Origin: Stutzerimonas stutzeri
Lineage (GTDB): Bacteria > Pseudomonadota > Gammaproteobacteria > Pseudomonadales > Pseudomonadaceae
DNA: 64,000 nt
Direction of reading: 5' to 3'
Assembly (NCBI RefSeq): GCF_000590475.1
Contig: NZ_CP007441.1
Span: 4,657,032-4,721,031, forward strand
Below are positions 51,427 through 60,718 of the stretch, in pieces. The notes beneath the pieces were generated by a model. That model was not told the DNA's origin and searched no databases. It saw only the letters and a program-made list of their open reading frames with translations. A program made the position numbers and the translations under genes. The first letter of the stretch is position 1; every line of letters starts with the position of its first letter.

Positions 51427-53277
51427 TTACTCCACGGTGACCGACTTGGCCAGGTTGCGAGGCTGATCGACATCGGTGCCGCGCAGGACCGCGACGTAGT
51501 ACGACAACAGCTGCAACGGCAGGGTGTAGAGGATCGGCGCCAGCACGTCATGGATGTGCGGCATGCTGACGATGAAAGTGCCCTCGCCGTTTTCGATGCC
51601 CGCTTCCCGGTCGGCAAAAACGATCAGCTCGCCGCCACGGGCGCGCACTTCTTGCAGGTTGGATTTTAGCTTTTCTAGCAGCTCGTTATTCGGCGCCACG
51701 GTCACGACCGGCATGTCCGCATCGACCAGCGCCAGCGGGCCGTGCTTGAGCTCGCCGGCCGGATAGGCCTCGGCATGGATGTAGGAAATTTCTTTGAGCT
51801 TGAGCGCGCCCTCCATCGCCACCGGGTATTGCGCGCCGCGCCCGAGGAATAGCGTGTGGTGTTTTTCGGCGAAGTGCTCGGAGATCTTTTCCACGGTGGT
51901 GTCCATCGCCAGCGCCTCACCCAGGCGGGTCGGCAGGCGGCGCAGCTCGTCGACCAGCTCCGCTTCCAAGGCCGGCGCCAGCGTACCGCGCACCTGCCCC
52001 AATGACAGGGTCAGCAGCAACAGGCCAACCAGCTGGGTGGTGAAGGCCTTGGTCGAAGCTACACCAATTTCCGGGCCGGCCTGAGTCAGCAGGGTGAGAT
52101 CGGATTCGCGCACCAGCGAACTTATACCGACGTTGCAGATCGCCAAGCTGGCGAGATAGCGCCCCTCCTCGACCGTACGCGCCTTGGCATTGCGCAGTGC
52201 TGCGAGCGAATCGGCCGTCTCGCCGGATTGGGAAATGGTCACGAACAGCGTGTCAGGCTGCACCACCACTTTGCGGTAGCGAAACTCGCTGGCCACTTCA
52301 ACCTGGCAGGGGATGCCGGCCAGCTCTTCCAGCCAGTAACGCGCGACCATCCCGGCATGGTAGCTAGTGCCACAGGCGACGATCTGCACGTTGCGCACCT
52401 TGGCGAACAGCTCGGCGGCCTGCGGGCCAAACGCCTGGACCAGCACCTGATGATCGCCCAGCCGGCCTTCGAGGGTGCGTTGCACGACCTTGGGCTGTTC
52501 GTGGATCTCCTTGAGCATGAAGTGACGGTATTCGCCCTTGTCTGCCGCTTCGGCGCCTTCGTGGTATTGCACGCTTTCGCGCTCAACGGGCTGACCCTCG
52601 ACGTCCCATATCTGCACATTGTCGCGGCGGATCTCAGCGATATCGCCCTCTTCCAGGTACATGAAACGGTCGGTCACCTGACGCAGGGCGAGCTGGTCGG
52701 AGGCAAGGAAGTTCTCGCCCATGCCCAGTCCGATTACCAGCGGACTGCCGCTGCGGGCAGCCAGCAGGCGATCGGGTTGCTTGGCGCTGACCACGGCAAG
52801 CCCGTAGGCACCGTGCAGCTCCTTGACCGCCGCCTTGAGTGCGACAGTCAGATCGCCGAACTCGTCGAGCTTGTGGCGCAGCAAATGCACGATTACTTCG
52901 GTATCGGTATCGGAAACGAACACATAGCCCAACGCCCTTAATTGGTGGCGCAATGCTTCGTGGTTTTCGATGATGCCATTGTGCACCACCGCCAGGTCTT
53001 CACCGGAGAAATGCGGATGCGCGTTACGCTCACAGGGCGCGCCGTGAGTGGCCCAGCGGGTATGCGCAATACCCAGCCGACCGGTCAGTCCTTCCTGCTG
53101 TTGCGCCTGCTCGAGTTCGGCAACCTTGCCGGAGCGGCGCAGGCGATGCAGCTGACCATAGGCATCCAGCACGGCGACGCCGGCGCTGTCATAACCTCGA
53201 TACTCGAGGCGCTTGAGGCCTTCGAGCAGAATTGCAGTGATGTTGCGTTCAGCCACGGCGCCAACGATGCCACACAT
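51427..53277 (-). CDS. glmS: Glucosamine-6-phosphate synthase
   Basis: A 616-residue enzyme that makes glucosamine 6-phosphate from fructose 6-phosphate and glutamine. Cysteine 2 (MCGIVGAVAERN) is the glutaminase nucleophile; IAHTRWATHGAP and VHNGIIENHEAL follow. Two SIS domains (ACGTSYHAGMVARYWLEEL and FLGRGAQYPVAMEGALKLKE) hold the sugar site. The end LRGTDVDQPRNLAKSVTVE is the conserved target read by TnsD, and the transposon left the coding region intact. It begins two bases after the glmR stop, so the two form an operon. Confidence 0.98.
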   Translation of the reverse strand: MCGIVGAVAERNITAILLEGLKRLEYRGYDSAGVAVLDAYGQLHRLRRSGKVAELEQAQQQEGLTGRLGIAHTRWATHGAPCERNAHPHFSGEDLAVVHNGIIENHEALRHQLRALGYVFVSDTDTEVIVHLLRHKLDEFGDLTVALKAAVKELHGAYGLAVVSAKQPDRLLAARSGSPLVIGLGMGENFLASDQLALRQVTDRFMYLEEGDIAEIRRDNVQIWDVEGQPVERESVQYHEGAEAADKGEYRHFMLKEIHEQPKVVQRTLEGRLGDHQVLVQAFGPQAAELFAKVRNVQIVACGTSYHAGMVARYWLEELAGIPCQVEVASEFRYRKVVVQPDTLFVTISQSGETADSLAALRNAKARTVEEGRYLASLAICNVGISSLVRESDLTLLTQAGPEIGVASTKAFTTQLVGLLLLTLSLGQVRGTLAPALEAELVDELRRLPTRLGEALAMDTTVEKISEHFAEKHHTLFLGRGAQYPVAMEGALKLKEISYIHAEAYPAGELKHGPLALVDADMPVVTVAPNNELLEKLKSNLQEVRARGGELIVFADREAGIENGEGTFIVSMPHIHDVLAPILYTLPLQLLSYYVAVLRGTDVDQPRNLAKSVTVE

Positions 53278-53279
53278 GA

Positions 53280-54062
53280 TCAGATCTCCTGAGAGGGTTC
53301 GATAGCCGCGCAGATCAGCTTGATGCCGCGGGCCTGAATGCTTGAACGCGCCTCGGCGGTGAGGCGTTCGTCCGTGATGAGGGTGTGGATGTCGCCCCAG
53401 GGCAACTCCAGATTGGGTATGCGTCGCCCGATCTTGTCGGATTCGGCGAGCACGGTGACTTCGCGAGCCACCTCCGCCATGACCCGCGACAGGCCCAGCA
53501 ATTCATTGAAGGTGGTTGTGCCGCGCTGCAGATCGATGCCGTCCGCGCCGATGAACAACTGATCGAAATCGTAAGAGCGCAGCACCTGCTCCGCCACCTG
53601 CCCCTGGAACGACTCGGAATGCGGATCCCAGGTACCGCCGGTCATCAGTAGCGTGGGCTCGTGTTCCAGCTCACGCAAGGCGTTGGCAACGCCCAGCGAA
53701 TTGGTCATGACCAGCAGGCCGTGCTTGTAGCCCAGCTCGGGGATCATCGCCGCGGTGGTGGTGCCGCTGTCGATGATGATGCGCGCATGCTCGCGGATGC
53801 AATTAACGGCAGCTCGTGCAATGGCCAGTTTCCAGGGCGAAACGGGTTGCGCACTGTCACCGATCAGTTCTTGCGGCAAGGGCACCGCGCCGCCGTAACG
53901 GCGCAGCAGCAAACCATTCTTCTCCAGCGCCGCGAGGTCCTTGCGGATGGTGACCTCGGACGTTTCGAAACGCCTGGACAGCTCGTCGACGCTCACCTCG
54001 CCTTGCTCGTTGAGCAAGGCGAGTATGGCGTGGCGTCGTTGCGGCGTGTTGCGTTTCGACAT
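53280..54062 (-). CDS. glmR: DeoR/GlpR-family regulator next to glmS
   Basis: A 260-residue DeoR-type regulator. The N-terminal helix-turn-helix is VSVDELSRRFETSEVTIRKD and the effector domain has RIIIDSGTTTAAMIPELG, characteristic of the sugar-phosphate isomerase-like fold. Pseudomonads carry such a gene (GlmR) before glmS that controls amino-sugar synthesis and affects cell-envelope traits. Its stop is two bases before glmS. An effector such as a glucosamine phosphate is likely but not shown here. Confidence 0.9.
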   Translation of the reverse strand: MSKRNTPQRRHAILALLNEQGEVSVDELSRRFETSEVTIRKDLAALEKNGLLLRRYGGAVPLPQELIGDSAQPVSPWKLAIARAAVNCIREHARIIIDSGTTTAAMIPELGYKHGLLVMTNSLGVANALRELEHEPTLLMTGGTWDPHSESFQGQVAEQVLRSYDFDQLFIGADGIDLQRGTTTFNELLGLSRVMAEVAREVTVLAESDKIGRRIPNLELPWGDIHTLITDERLTAEARSSIQARGIKLICAAIEPSQEI

Positions 54063-54137
54063 GCTTAAGTTTCGATTCGAAAGTATATTTCGCGAATCAA
54101 AACTTAATCTGTCGCCGCCGTCAACACCCGCTTTGCA

Positions 54138-56285
54138 TCAGACGCGGAAATAGCCCATCAGGCCTTGTTGATGGTTAGCCAACTGATTAAGGGCTTGGCT
54201 GACCCGTGCCGACTCGTCTGCCTGCCCGGACAGCGACTCGGTCACGTCCCGGATACCTGCGACATTGCGGTTGATTTCTTCGGCAACCGCGCTCTGCTCT
54301 TCGGCGGCGCTGGCGATCTGCAGGTTCATATCAGTAATCACAGCGACCGCGTCGCCAATCTTGCGCAACGCGGCAACTGCATTCCCTACCTGATCGACAC
54401 TGCCCTGGGCCTGGCTGCGGCTGCTCTGCATCGCCGTTACCACGTCCCGGGTGCCGTTCTGCAGACGCTCGATGACCTGGCGAATCTCTTCGATGGACTC
54501 CTGAGTACGCCGCGCCAGGCTGCGCACTTCATCGGCCACCACGGCGAAGCCGCGCCCGGCCTCACCTGCGCGCGCCGCCTCGATCGCCGCGTTGAGGGCC
54601 AATAGGTTGGTTTGCTCGGCAATCGCGCGGATCACCTCAAGCACCGAGCCGATCTGGTCGCTACTGGCAGCCAGGCTTTCGACCTGTGTCATCGCGTGAT
54701 TGAGTTCATCAGCGAGGCTGCCAATGCTGTGCGTAGTGTGGTCGATCACGCTCAACCCGTCGTGCGTGGCCTGATCCGCATCACGCGCCGCTTCAGCCGC
54801 TTGCGCGGCATTGCGCGCGACATCCTGCGCAGTGGCGCTCATCTCCTGCGACGCAGTTGCAACCTGATCGACTTCGCGGAACTGTTGCTGCATGCCGGCA
54901 CTGGTCTGGCTGGCAATAGCAGCCGATTGATCGGCACTGGTACGCGCGTCCAGTACCGAGCGCTGCACGTCAGCGATGGTCGGCTGCAGTTTGTCGAGGA
55001 AGCGATTAAACCAGCCTGCCAGTGCGCCCAACTCATCATCTCGGGTGTAGGTCAGGCGGCGAGTGAGATCACCCTCGCCACTGGCGATATCCTTGAGCAT
55101 CGCGGCGACCCCTTCGATGGGGCGGGTGACCCCACGCGCGGTCAGCCACATCAACGCCAGACCCAACAGGACCGCACCAAGTCCGATGGCCAGGGCCGTC
55201 ACACTGTCCTGCCGGCTCTGAGCCTGCAGCGTCTGCTCAAGGCGCAGCGCCGGGCCGAGCAGCACGGGCTTCGGTACTTCCAGCAGGATCGCCCAAGGCT
55301 TGAGTTCAGGTATCGGTTGTACAGGTTGCAGCACGCGAAGCATGTCGCCGTTTTCGAGCATCGCCTTCTGACCTGCATCGACCGCACGGGCGATCGCCTC
55401 GCTCTCGGCACCAAACGCGGTACTCAATGGCTTACCCAGCAGCTTGGGGTCTCGACTGTGCCCGCCCAGAAGCTTGGCGGGGCTGATCACGCTCAACTGG
55501 CCTTCTCCCTGATACAGCTCCTGATGTGCCTGCTGGCTGAGGTGCTGCAGCGAAGCCAGGCTGATGTCGACGCCAACAACGCCGATGACCTTGTCGTTTT
55601 CGATCAAGGGAAAGGCCACGCTGGTCATCAACAGTGGCTGGCCTTCCACCTCATCGAAGTAGGGATCGAGCAGACAGACCCGGGCGCTGTCGCGTGGGCA
55701 GCTGTACCAGGCGTTGTAAGGCGCGCCGCTGATACCCGGTGTGGTATCGGCGAGCAGTTCCTCGCTCATGGTCTCGGCAGTGAGCTGACCCGGCGTGCGC
55801 TGCGACCAGTACAGCGCGAAGCGGCCACTGTCGTTGCCGCCCATCTCCTGGTTACCGATGAACATGCCATCTTTGTCATCCAGCGCGTCGGTTTCGAACA
55901 CCACGTAAAGACCGATCAGTTCCGGATTGGATCGCAGAGCCATCTCGATCTGGTGATGCAGGTCTTCTCGGACTTCAAAAGCGTTCGACATTCGCTCGAT
56001 GGATTGTTCACGCAGCGAAAGAACCTGGCGAGCGAAGCCCTTGCCGTACTGATAGGCGTCGTTGAACTGGCGTTCCATACGCAATGCCTGAGACAGGCCG
56101 CGCGATTGCAAGTTATTGCGCGCCGCCTCTTCGAGCATGGCGCTGCTGGACTTATTGACCAGGGCCGCGGCCTGACGCGATTGGTAGAGCGATGCGCCGA
56201 CCAGCAGACCAACGATGAGCAGCAGGCAGAGACCAGCCAGCAGGGTGAGCTTCCACTGAATGGACAGGCGAGTGAGGGAGGGCAT
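54138..56285 (-). CDS. Methyl-accepting chemotaxis protein with periplasmic Cache domain
   Basis: A 715-residue chemoreceptor. An N-terminal helix (LTLLAGLCLLLIVGLLVGAS) leads to a long periplasmic dCache-type domain (about 35-360, with NPELIGLYVVFETDALDD and DKVIGVVGVDISLASLQHLS). A second helix near 365-385 precedes the HAMP region (RPIEGVAAMLKDIASGEGDL). The signalling tip is EQTNLLALNAAIEAARAGEA. There is no pentapeptide methyltransferase tether at the C-terminus. The ligand is unknown. It stands alone between glmU and glmR. Confidence 0.93.
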   Translation of the reverse strand: MPSLTRLSIQWKLTLLAGLCLLLIVGLLVGASLYQSRQAAALVNKSSSAMLEEAARNNLQSRGLSQALRMERQFNDAYQYGKGFARQVLSLREQSIERMSNAFEVREDLHHQIEMALRSNPELIGLYVVFETDALDDKDGMFIGNQEMGGNDSGRFALYWSQRTPGQLTAETMSEELLADTTPGISGAPYNAWYSCPRDSARVCLLDPYFDEVEGQPLLMTSVAFPLIENDKVIGVVGVDISLASLQHLSQQAHQELYQGEGQLSVISPAKLLGGHSRDPKLLGKPLSTAFGAESEAIARAVDAGQKAMLENGDMLRVLQPVQPIPELKPWAILLEVPKPVLLGPALRLEQTLQAQSRQDSVTALAIGLGAVLLGLALMWLTARGVTRPIEGVAAMLKDIASGEGDLTRRLTYTRDDELGALAGWFNRFLDKLQPTIADVQRSVLDARTSADQSAAIASQTSAGMQQQFREVDQVATASQEMSATAQDVARNAAQAAEAARDADQATHDGLSVIDHTTHSIGSLADELNHAMTQVESLAASSDQIGSVLEVIRAIAEQTNLLALNAAIEAARAGEAGRGFAVVADEVRSLARRTQESIEEIRQVIERLQNGTRDVVTAMQSSRSQAQGSVDQVGNAVAALRKIGDAVAVITDMNLQIASAAEEQSAVAEEINRNVAGIRDVTESLSGQADESARVSQALNQLANHQQGLMGYFRV

Positions 56286-56405
56286 GACTGCGTCCTGTGT
56301 TGTTATGCCCTTATAAGATCGGCCAGATGTACGATCTCTTTAGTGTCATCCGGGAAAAACCTCCGCAGCGCATCTAGCGCCGAAGTGTTCGGCGGCCGCG
56401 ATGGC

Positions 56406-57770
56406 TTATTTGCGAGTCTTCTGCGGGCGCTCCCAGCCTTGAATCAGCGCCTGCCGAGCCCGCCCCAACGCCAGTGTGCCGGCTGGCACATCGGCAGTGA
56501 TCACCGACCCGGCACCCGTAGTGGCACCATCGCCAAGGGTCACCGGAGCAACAAGCGAGCTATTGGAGCCGATGAACACGTCCTCGCCCATCACCGTGCG
56601 GGACTTGTTAGCACCATTATAGTTGCAGGTGATGGTACCGGCCCCGATATTGGTTCGCGCCCCGATCTGCGCGTCGCCCAGATACGCCAGGTGACCAGCC
56701 TTGGCGCCGGCGCCCAAGCATGAATTCTTGACCTCGACAAAATTGCCGACGTGCGCCTTGTCGCCCAGCACCGCGCCGGGACGCAGGCGTGCGAATGGCC
56801 CGCAATCGGCGCTCTCACCCAGCTCGGCGCCATCCAGATGGCTATTGGCCTTGACCACCGCGCCACGGCGCAGCGTGCTATTGCGGATTACGCAATTGGG
56901 GCCGATCTCGACGTCATCCTCGATAACCACCCGACCTTCGAGAATCACATTCACGTCGATCAGCACGTCACGACCGATCGTGATCTCACCGCGCAGATCG
57001 AAACGGGCCGGGTCACGCAACGTTACGCCTTGAGCCATCAGGCGGCGCGCAGCGCGTTGCTGATAATGCCGTTCGAGCTCGGCCAGCTGTATGCGATCGT
57101 TAGCACCTTGCACTTCCATTGCGTGCAACGGCTGCTCGGTAGCGACCACCAGGCCATCGGCCACTGCCATGGCGATCACATCGGTCAAGTAGTACTCACC
57201 TTGGGCGTTGCTGTTCGAAAGCCTACCCAGCCAATCACCAAGTCGCTCGCCCGGCACCGCCAGGATGCCGGTATTCCCTTCCGTTATCAGCTTCTGCTCG
57301 GCCGACGCATCCTTATGCTCGATGATCGCCTGAACCACACCTTGTCCGTCGCGGACAATACGCCCGTAACCGGTCGGATCGTCCAGGTTCACCGTGAGCA
57401 GCGCTAGTTGTTGCGGACCGACTTTTTCCAGGAGCCGCTCCAGCGTTGCGGCCTCGATAAGCGGCACGTCGCCATACAGAATCAGCACTCGTTCGGCCGA
57501 CAGCGCCGGGAGCGCCTGGGCAACCGCGTGTCCGGTTCCTAACTGCTCGGCTTGCACCACGAAGTTCAGGTCATCGGCAGCCAGCCGTTCACGAACCTGC
57601 TCAGCGCCATGGCCAATCACTACATGTACCGCCTTTGGCTTGAGGCCACGAGCGGTTTCTATGACGTGGCCCAGCATGGACTGTCCAGCGACTGGGTGAA
57701 GCACCTTGGGCAGAGCAGAACGCATGCGCGTGCCTTGACCAGCAGCGAGAATGACGATATCGAGAGACAT
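56406..57770 (-). CDS. glmU: Bifunctional GlmU (glucosamine-1-P acetyltransferase/uridyltransferase)
   Basis: A 454-residue enzyme that acetylates glucosamine 1-phosphate and joins it to UMP, giving UDP-GlcNAc for cell wall and lipopolysaccharide. The N-terminal uridyltransferase has LAAGQGTRMRSALPKVLHP; the C-terminal part is a left-handed beta-helix of hexapeptide repeats (IGRDVLIDVNVILEGRVVIE) ending with SRTVMGEDVFIGSNSSLVAP. Full length. It lies between the ATP synthase operon and the chemoreceptor, in the usual Pseudomonas order. Confidence 0.97.
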   Translation of the reverse strand: MSLDIVILAAGQGTRMRSALPKVLHPVAGQSMLGHVIETARGLKPKAVHVVIGHGAEQVRERLAADDLNFVVQAEQLGTGHAVAQALPALSAERVLILYGDVPLIEAATLERLLEKVGPQQLALLTVNLDDPTGYGRIVRDGQGVVQAIIEHKDASAEQKLITEGNTGILAVPGERLGDWLGRLSNSNAQGEYYLTDVIAMAVADGLVVATEQPLHAMEVQGANDRIQLAELERHYQQRAARRLMAQGVTLRDPARFDLRGEITIGRDVLIDVNVILEGRVVIEDDVEIGPNCVIRNSTLRRGAVVKANSHLDGAELGESADCGPFARLRPGAVLGDKAHVGNFVEVKNSCLGAGAKAGHLAYLGDAQIGARTNIGAGTITCNYNGANKSRTVMGEDVFIGSNSSLVAPVTLGDGATTGAGSVITADVPAGTLALGRARQALIQGWERPQKTRK

Positions 57771-57842
57771 GGCAGATCCTGAGCGATCATGGGCCGGTTC
57801 ATACCGCTTAGGCGACGGTATTTGCCGATCTGGAAAAATAAA

Positions 57843-57868
57843 AAAAGGGTAGCCAAGGCTACCCTTTT
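57843..57868. terminator. Rho-independent terminator after the ATP synthase operon
   Basis: AAAAGGGTAGCC and GGCTACCCTTTT form a 12-bp stem with a 2-base loop, flanked by A and T runs, so it can work in both directions. It lies between atpC and glmU and probably ends atp transcription. Confidence 0.9.
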
Positions 57869-57895
57869 AATCAGTTGCGATGAAGAAGCCGATGG

Positions 57896-58321
57896 TTAAC
57901 CGCCGAACTTCTTACGCATCTGCTGAATCGTCCGCAATTGCGCGGTGGCCTCGGCCAGACGCGCTGCCGCGGAACCGTAGTCGAACTCCGAACCCTTCTG
58001 ATTGAGGGCTTTTTCGGCCGCCTTGAGCGCTTCCTGAGCAGACGCTTCATCGATGTCGCTGGCACGCTGCACGGTATCGGCAAGTACCTTGACCATGTTG
58101 GGTTGAACTTCGAGATATCCGCCGGAGATGTAGAACACCTCGCTTTCGCCACCTTGTTTGGTCAGGCGGATCGGACCCGGCTTCAGGTCGGTAATCAACG
58201 GCGCGTGGCCCGGAGCAATACCGATGTCGCCGAGGTTGCCATGGGCAATCACCATCTCGACCAGACCGGAAAAGATCTCGCCTTCAGCGCTGACGATATC
58301 GCAATGGACTGTCATAGCCAT
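57896..58321 (-). CDS. atpC: ATP synthase epsilon subunit
   Basis: A 141-residue F1 subunit of the central stalk that can inhibit ATP hydrolysis. TVHCDIVSAEGEIFSGLVEM starts the beta-sandwich; the C-terminal helical pair ends TIQQMRKKFGG. The ATG at 58321 has GAGG six bases upstream; the frame is open to 58333. It is the last gene of the atp operon. Confidence 0.97.
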   Translation of the reverse strand: MAMTVHCDIVSAEGEIFSGLVEMVIAHGNLGDIGIAPGHAPLITDLKPGPIRLTKQGGESEVFYISGGYLEVQPNMVKVLADTVQRASDIDEASAQEALKAAEKALNQKGSEFDYGSAAARLAEATAQLRTIQQMRKKFGG

Positions 58322-58403
58322 ATCTAGCCTCATGTATCAAACGGCGAGGTTGGCATGCCGCCAGCCGCGCCGCCTGGTGAGCGCCCGTCGCCGGACGCAA
58401 GGA

Positions 58404-59780
58404 TTACAGTTTCTTGGCTTTCTCGATGGCTTCTTCGATGCCACCTACCATGTAGAACGCTTGTTCCGGCAGGTGATCGTATTCGCCGCTGAGGATGCCC
58501 TTGAAGCCTGCAATGGTGTCTTTCAGCGAAACGTACTTTCCTGGAGAGCCGGTGAAGACCTCTGCCACGAAGAACGGCTGCGACAGGAATCGCTGAATTT
58601 TCCGTGCGCGGGATACGAGCTGCTTATCGGACTCCGACAACTCGTCCATGCCCAGAATGGCAATAATGTCCTTCAGCTCCTTGTAGCGCTGCAGAACGTA
58701 CTGAACACCACGAGCAGTCTCGTAATGCTCGTTGCCGATCACGTTCGGGTCGAGCTGACGCGACGTCGAGTCAAGTGGATCGACAGCCGGATAAATACCC
58801 AGCGAAGCGATGTCACGCGACAGAACCACGGTAGCGTCCAAGTGGGCGAAGGTGGTCGCCGGGCTTGGGTCGGTCAAGTCATCCGCAGGTACGTATACAG
58901 CCTGAATCGACGTGATCGAGCCGCTACGCGTGGAGGTGATGCGCTCCTGCAGAACTCCCATCTCTTCGGCCAGGGTCGGCTGGTAACCTACCGCCGACGG
59001 CATACGGCCGAGCAGTGCAGACACCTCGGTACCGGCGAGGGTGTAACGGTAGATGTTGTCGACGAACAGCAGAACGTCGTTACCTTCGTCACGGAACTTC
59101 TCAGCCATGGTCAGGCCGGTCAGGGCAACGCGCAGACGGTTACCCGGCGGCTCGTTCATCTGGCCATAGACCAGGGCAACCTTATCCAGAACGTTGGAAT
59201 CCTTCATCTCGTGGTAGAAGTCGTTACCCTCACGAGTACGCTCACCCACACCGGCGAACACGGAATAACCGCTGTGCTCGATGGCGATGTTACGGATCAG
59301 TTCCATCATGTTTACGGTCTTGCCGACACCGGCACCACCGAACAGGCCGACTTTACCGCCCTTGGCGAACGGGCAGATCAGGTCGATAACCTTGATGCCG
59401 GTTTCCAAGAGGTCATTGCCACCCGCTTGTTCCGCGAAGGAAGGCGCAGGACGGTGAATACCCCAGCGCTCTTCTTCGCCAATCGGACCCGCTTCGTCGA
59501 TTGGATTACCGAGTACATCCATGATCCGGCCCAGGGTCGCTTTACCGACCGGTACGGAGATGGCTGCACCCGTGTTGTTGACGTCCAGACCGCGCTTAAG
59601 ACCTTCGGTCGAGCCCATCGCAATGGTACGCACCACACCATCTCCCAGCTGCTGCTGGACTTCCAGGGTGGTTTCGACGCTTTGCACTTTCAAGGCGTCG
59701 TAGATATTCGGGACCTGATCACGTGGGAATTCCACGTCGATCACGGCGCCGATGATTTGAACGATACGTCCGCTACTCAT
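58404..59780 (-). CDS. atpD: ATP synthase beta subunit
   Basis: The 458-residue catalytic F1 subunit. The P-loop is GGAGVGKTVNMM; VALVYGQMNEPPGNRLRVAL and LLFVDNIYRYTLAG carry conserved catalytic residues. Full length, with GAGGAACC before the start. It lies between atpG and atpC in standard order. Confidence 0.98.
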   Translation of the reverse strand: MSSGRIVQIIGAVIDVEFPRDQVPNIYDALKVQSVETTLEVQQQLGDGVVRTIAMGSTEGLKRGLDVNNTGAAISVPVGKATLGRIMDVLGNPIDEAGPIGEEERWGIHRPAPSFAEQAGGNDLLETGIKVIDLICPFAKGGKVGLFGGAGVGKTVNMMELIRNIAIEHSGYSVFAGVGERTREGNDFYHEMKDSNVLDKVALVYGQMNEPPGNRLRVALTGLTMAEKFRDEGNDVLLFVDNIYRYTLAGTEVSALLGRMPSAVGYQPTLAEEMGVLQERITSTRSGSITSIQAVYVPADDLTDPSPATTFAHLDATVVLSRDIASLGIYPAVDPLDSTSRQLDPNVIGNEHYETARGVQYVLQRYKELKDIIAILGMDELSESDKQLVSRARKIQRFLSQPFFVAEVFTGSPGKYVSLKDTIAGFKGILSGEYDHLPEQAFYMVGGIEEAIEKAKKL

Positions 59781-59807
59781 AGCTGGTTCCTCTGAATATT
59801 TGAACCG

Positions 59808-60668
59808 TTAAACCGCGGCAGCGCCGCCGACGATTTCCGAGATCTCTTGGGTGATCGCGGCCTGACGAGCCTTGTTGTAGATCAGCTGGAGATCGCTGAT
59901 CAAATCACCGGCGTTGTCAGTTGCGTTCTTCATCGCGATCATCCGGGCGGCCTGTTCAGCCGCGCCGTTCTCGACCACCGCCTGGTACACCTGCGACTCC
60001 ACGTAGCGCACCATCAAACCGTCGAGCAGTTCCTTGGCGTCGGGTTCGTACAGATAGTCCCAGTGATGCTTGAGTTGCTGATCCGGATCGGCCACCAGAG
60101 GAACCAACTGCTCCACTGTCGGCTGTTGCGTCATGGTATTGATAAATTTGTTCGAGACCACCGACAGACGATCGATACGACCATCGAGGTAAGCGTCCAG
60201 CATGACCTTGACGCTACCGATCAGATCGTTGATCGACGGCTCCTCGCCCAGGTGGCTGATTGCCGCGACGACATTGCCACCGAAGTTGCGGAAAAACGCG
60301 GCGCCCTTGCTGCCAATGACGCAGAGATCAATCTCCACGCCTTGCTCGCGGTTCGCCGCCATATCCTTGACCAGCGTCTTGAACAGGTTGGTGTTCAAAC
60401 CGCCGCACAGACCCCGGTCGCTGCTCACCACGACATAACCGACGCGCTTGATTTCACGCTCGACCATGAAAGGATGACGATATTCCGGGTTGGCGTTGGC
60501 CAGATGACCAATTACCTGGCGGATACGCTCCGCATAAGGACGGCTGGCAGACATGCGCATTTGAGCCTTGCGCATCTTGCTGACAGCCACCTTTTCCATG
60601 GCGCTGGTAATCTTTTGCGTGCTTTTGATGCTCGCAATCTTGCTGCGGATCTCTTTTGCGCCTGCCAT
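59808..60668 (-). CDS. atpG: ATP synthase gamma subunit
   Basis: The 286-residue rotor shaft of F1. It starts MAGAKEIRSKIASIKSTQKI and ends with the conserved helix LIYNKARQAAITQEISEIVG. Full length and in operon order. Confidence 0.97.
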   Translation of the reverse strand: MAGAKEIRSKIASIKSTQKITSAMEKVAVSKMRKAQMRMSASRPYAERIRQVIGHLANANPEYRHPFMVEREIKRVGYVVVSSDRGLCGGLNTNLFKTLVKDMAANREQGVEIDLCVIGSKGAAFFRNFGGNVVAAISHLGEEPSINDLIGSVKVMLDAYLDGRIDRLSVVSNKFINTMTQQPTVEQLVPLVADPDQQLKHHWDYLYEPDAKELLDGLMVRYVESQVYQAVVENGAAEQAARMIAMKNATDNAGDLISDLQLIYNKARQAAITQEISEIVGGAAAV

Positions 60669-60718
60669 TTGACACCTATCGGGTTAGCAGGCGGAGGCCT
60701 TGCGGCCTCCGCTGCGGC

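Noticed and set aside
54612..56723. Plus-strand open frame of about 700 codons opposite the chemoreceptor gene
   Set aside because: Mirror frame of a well-supported MCP; no ribosome site or recognisable domain.
58158..59795. Plus-strand open frame of 545 codons opposite atpD
   Set aside because: Antisense shadow of a highly conserved gene.
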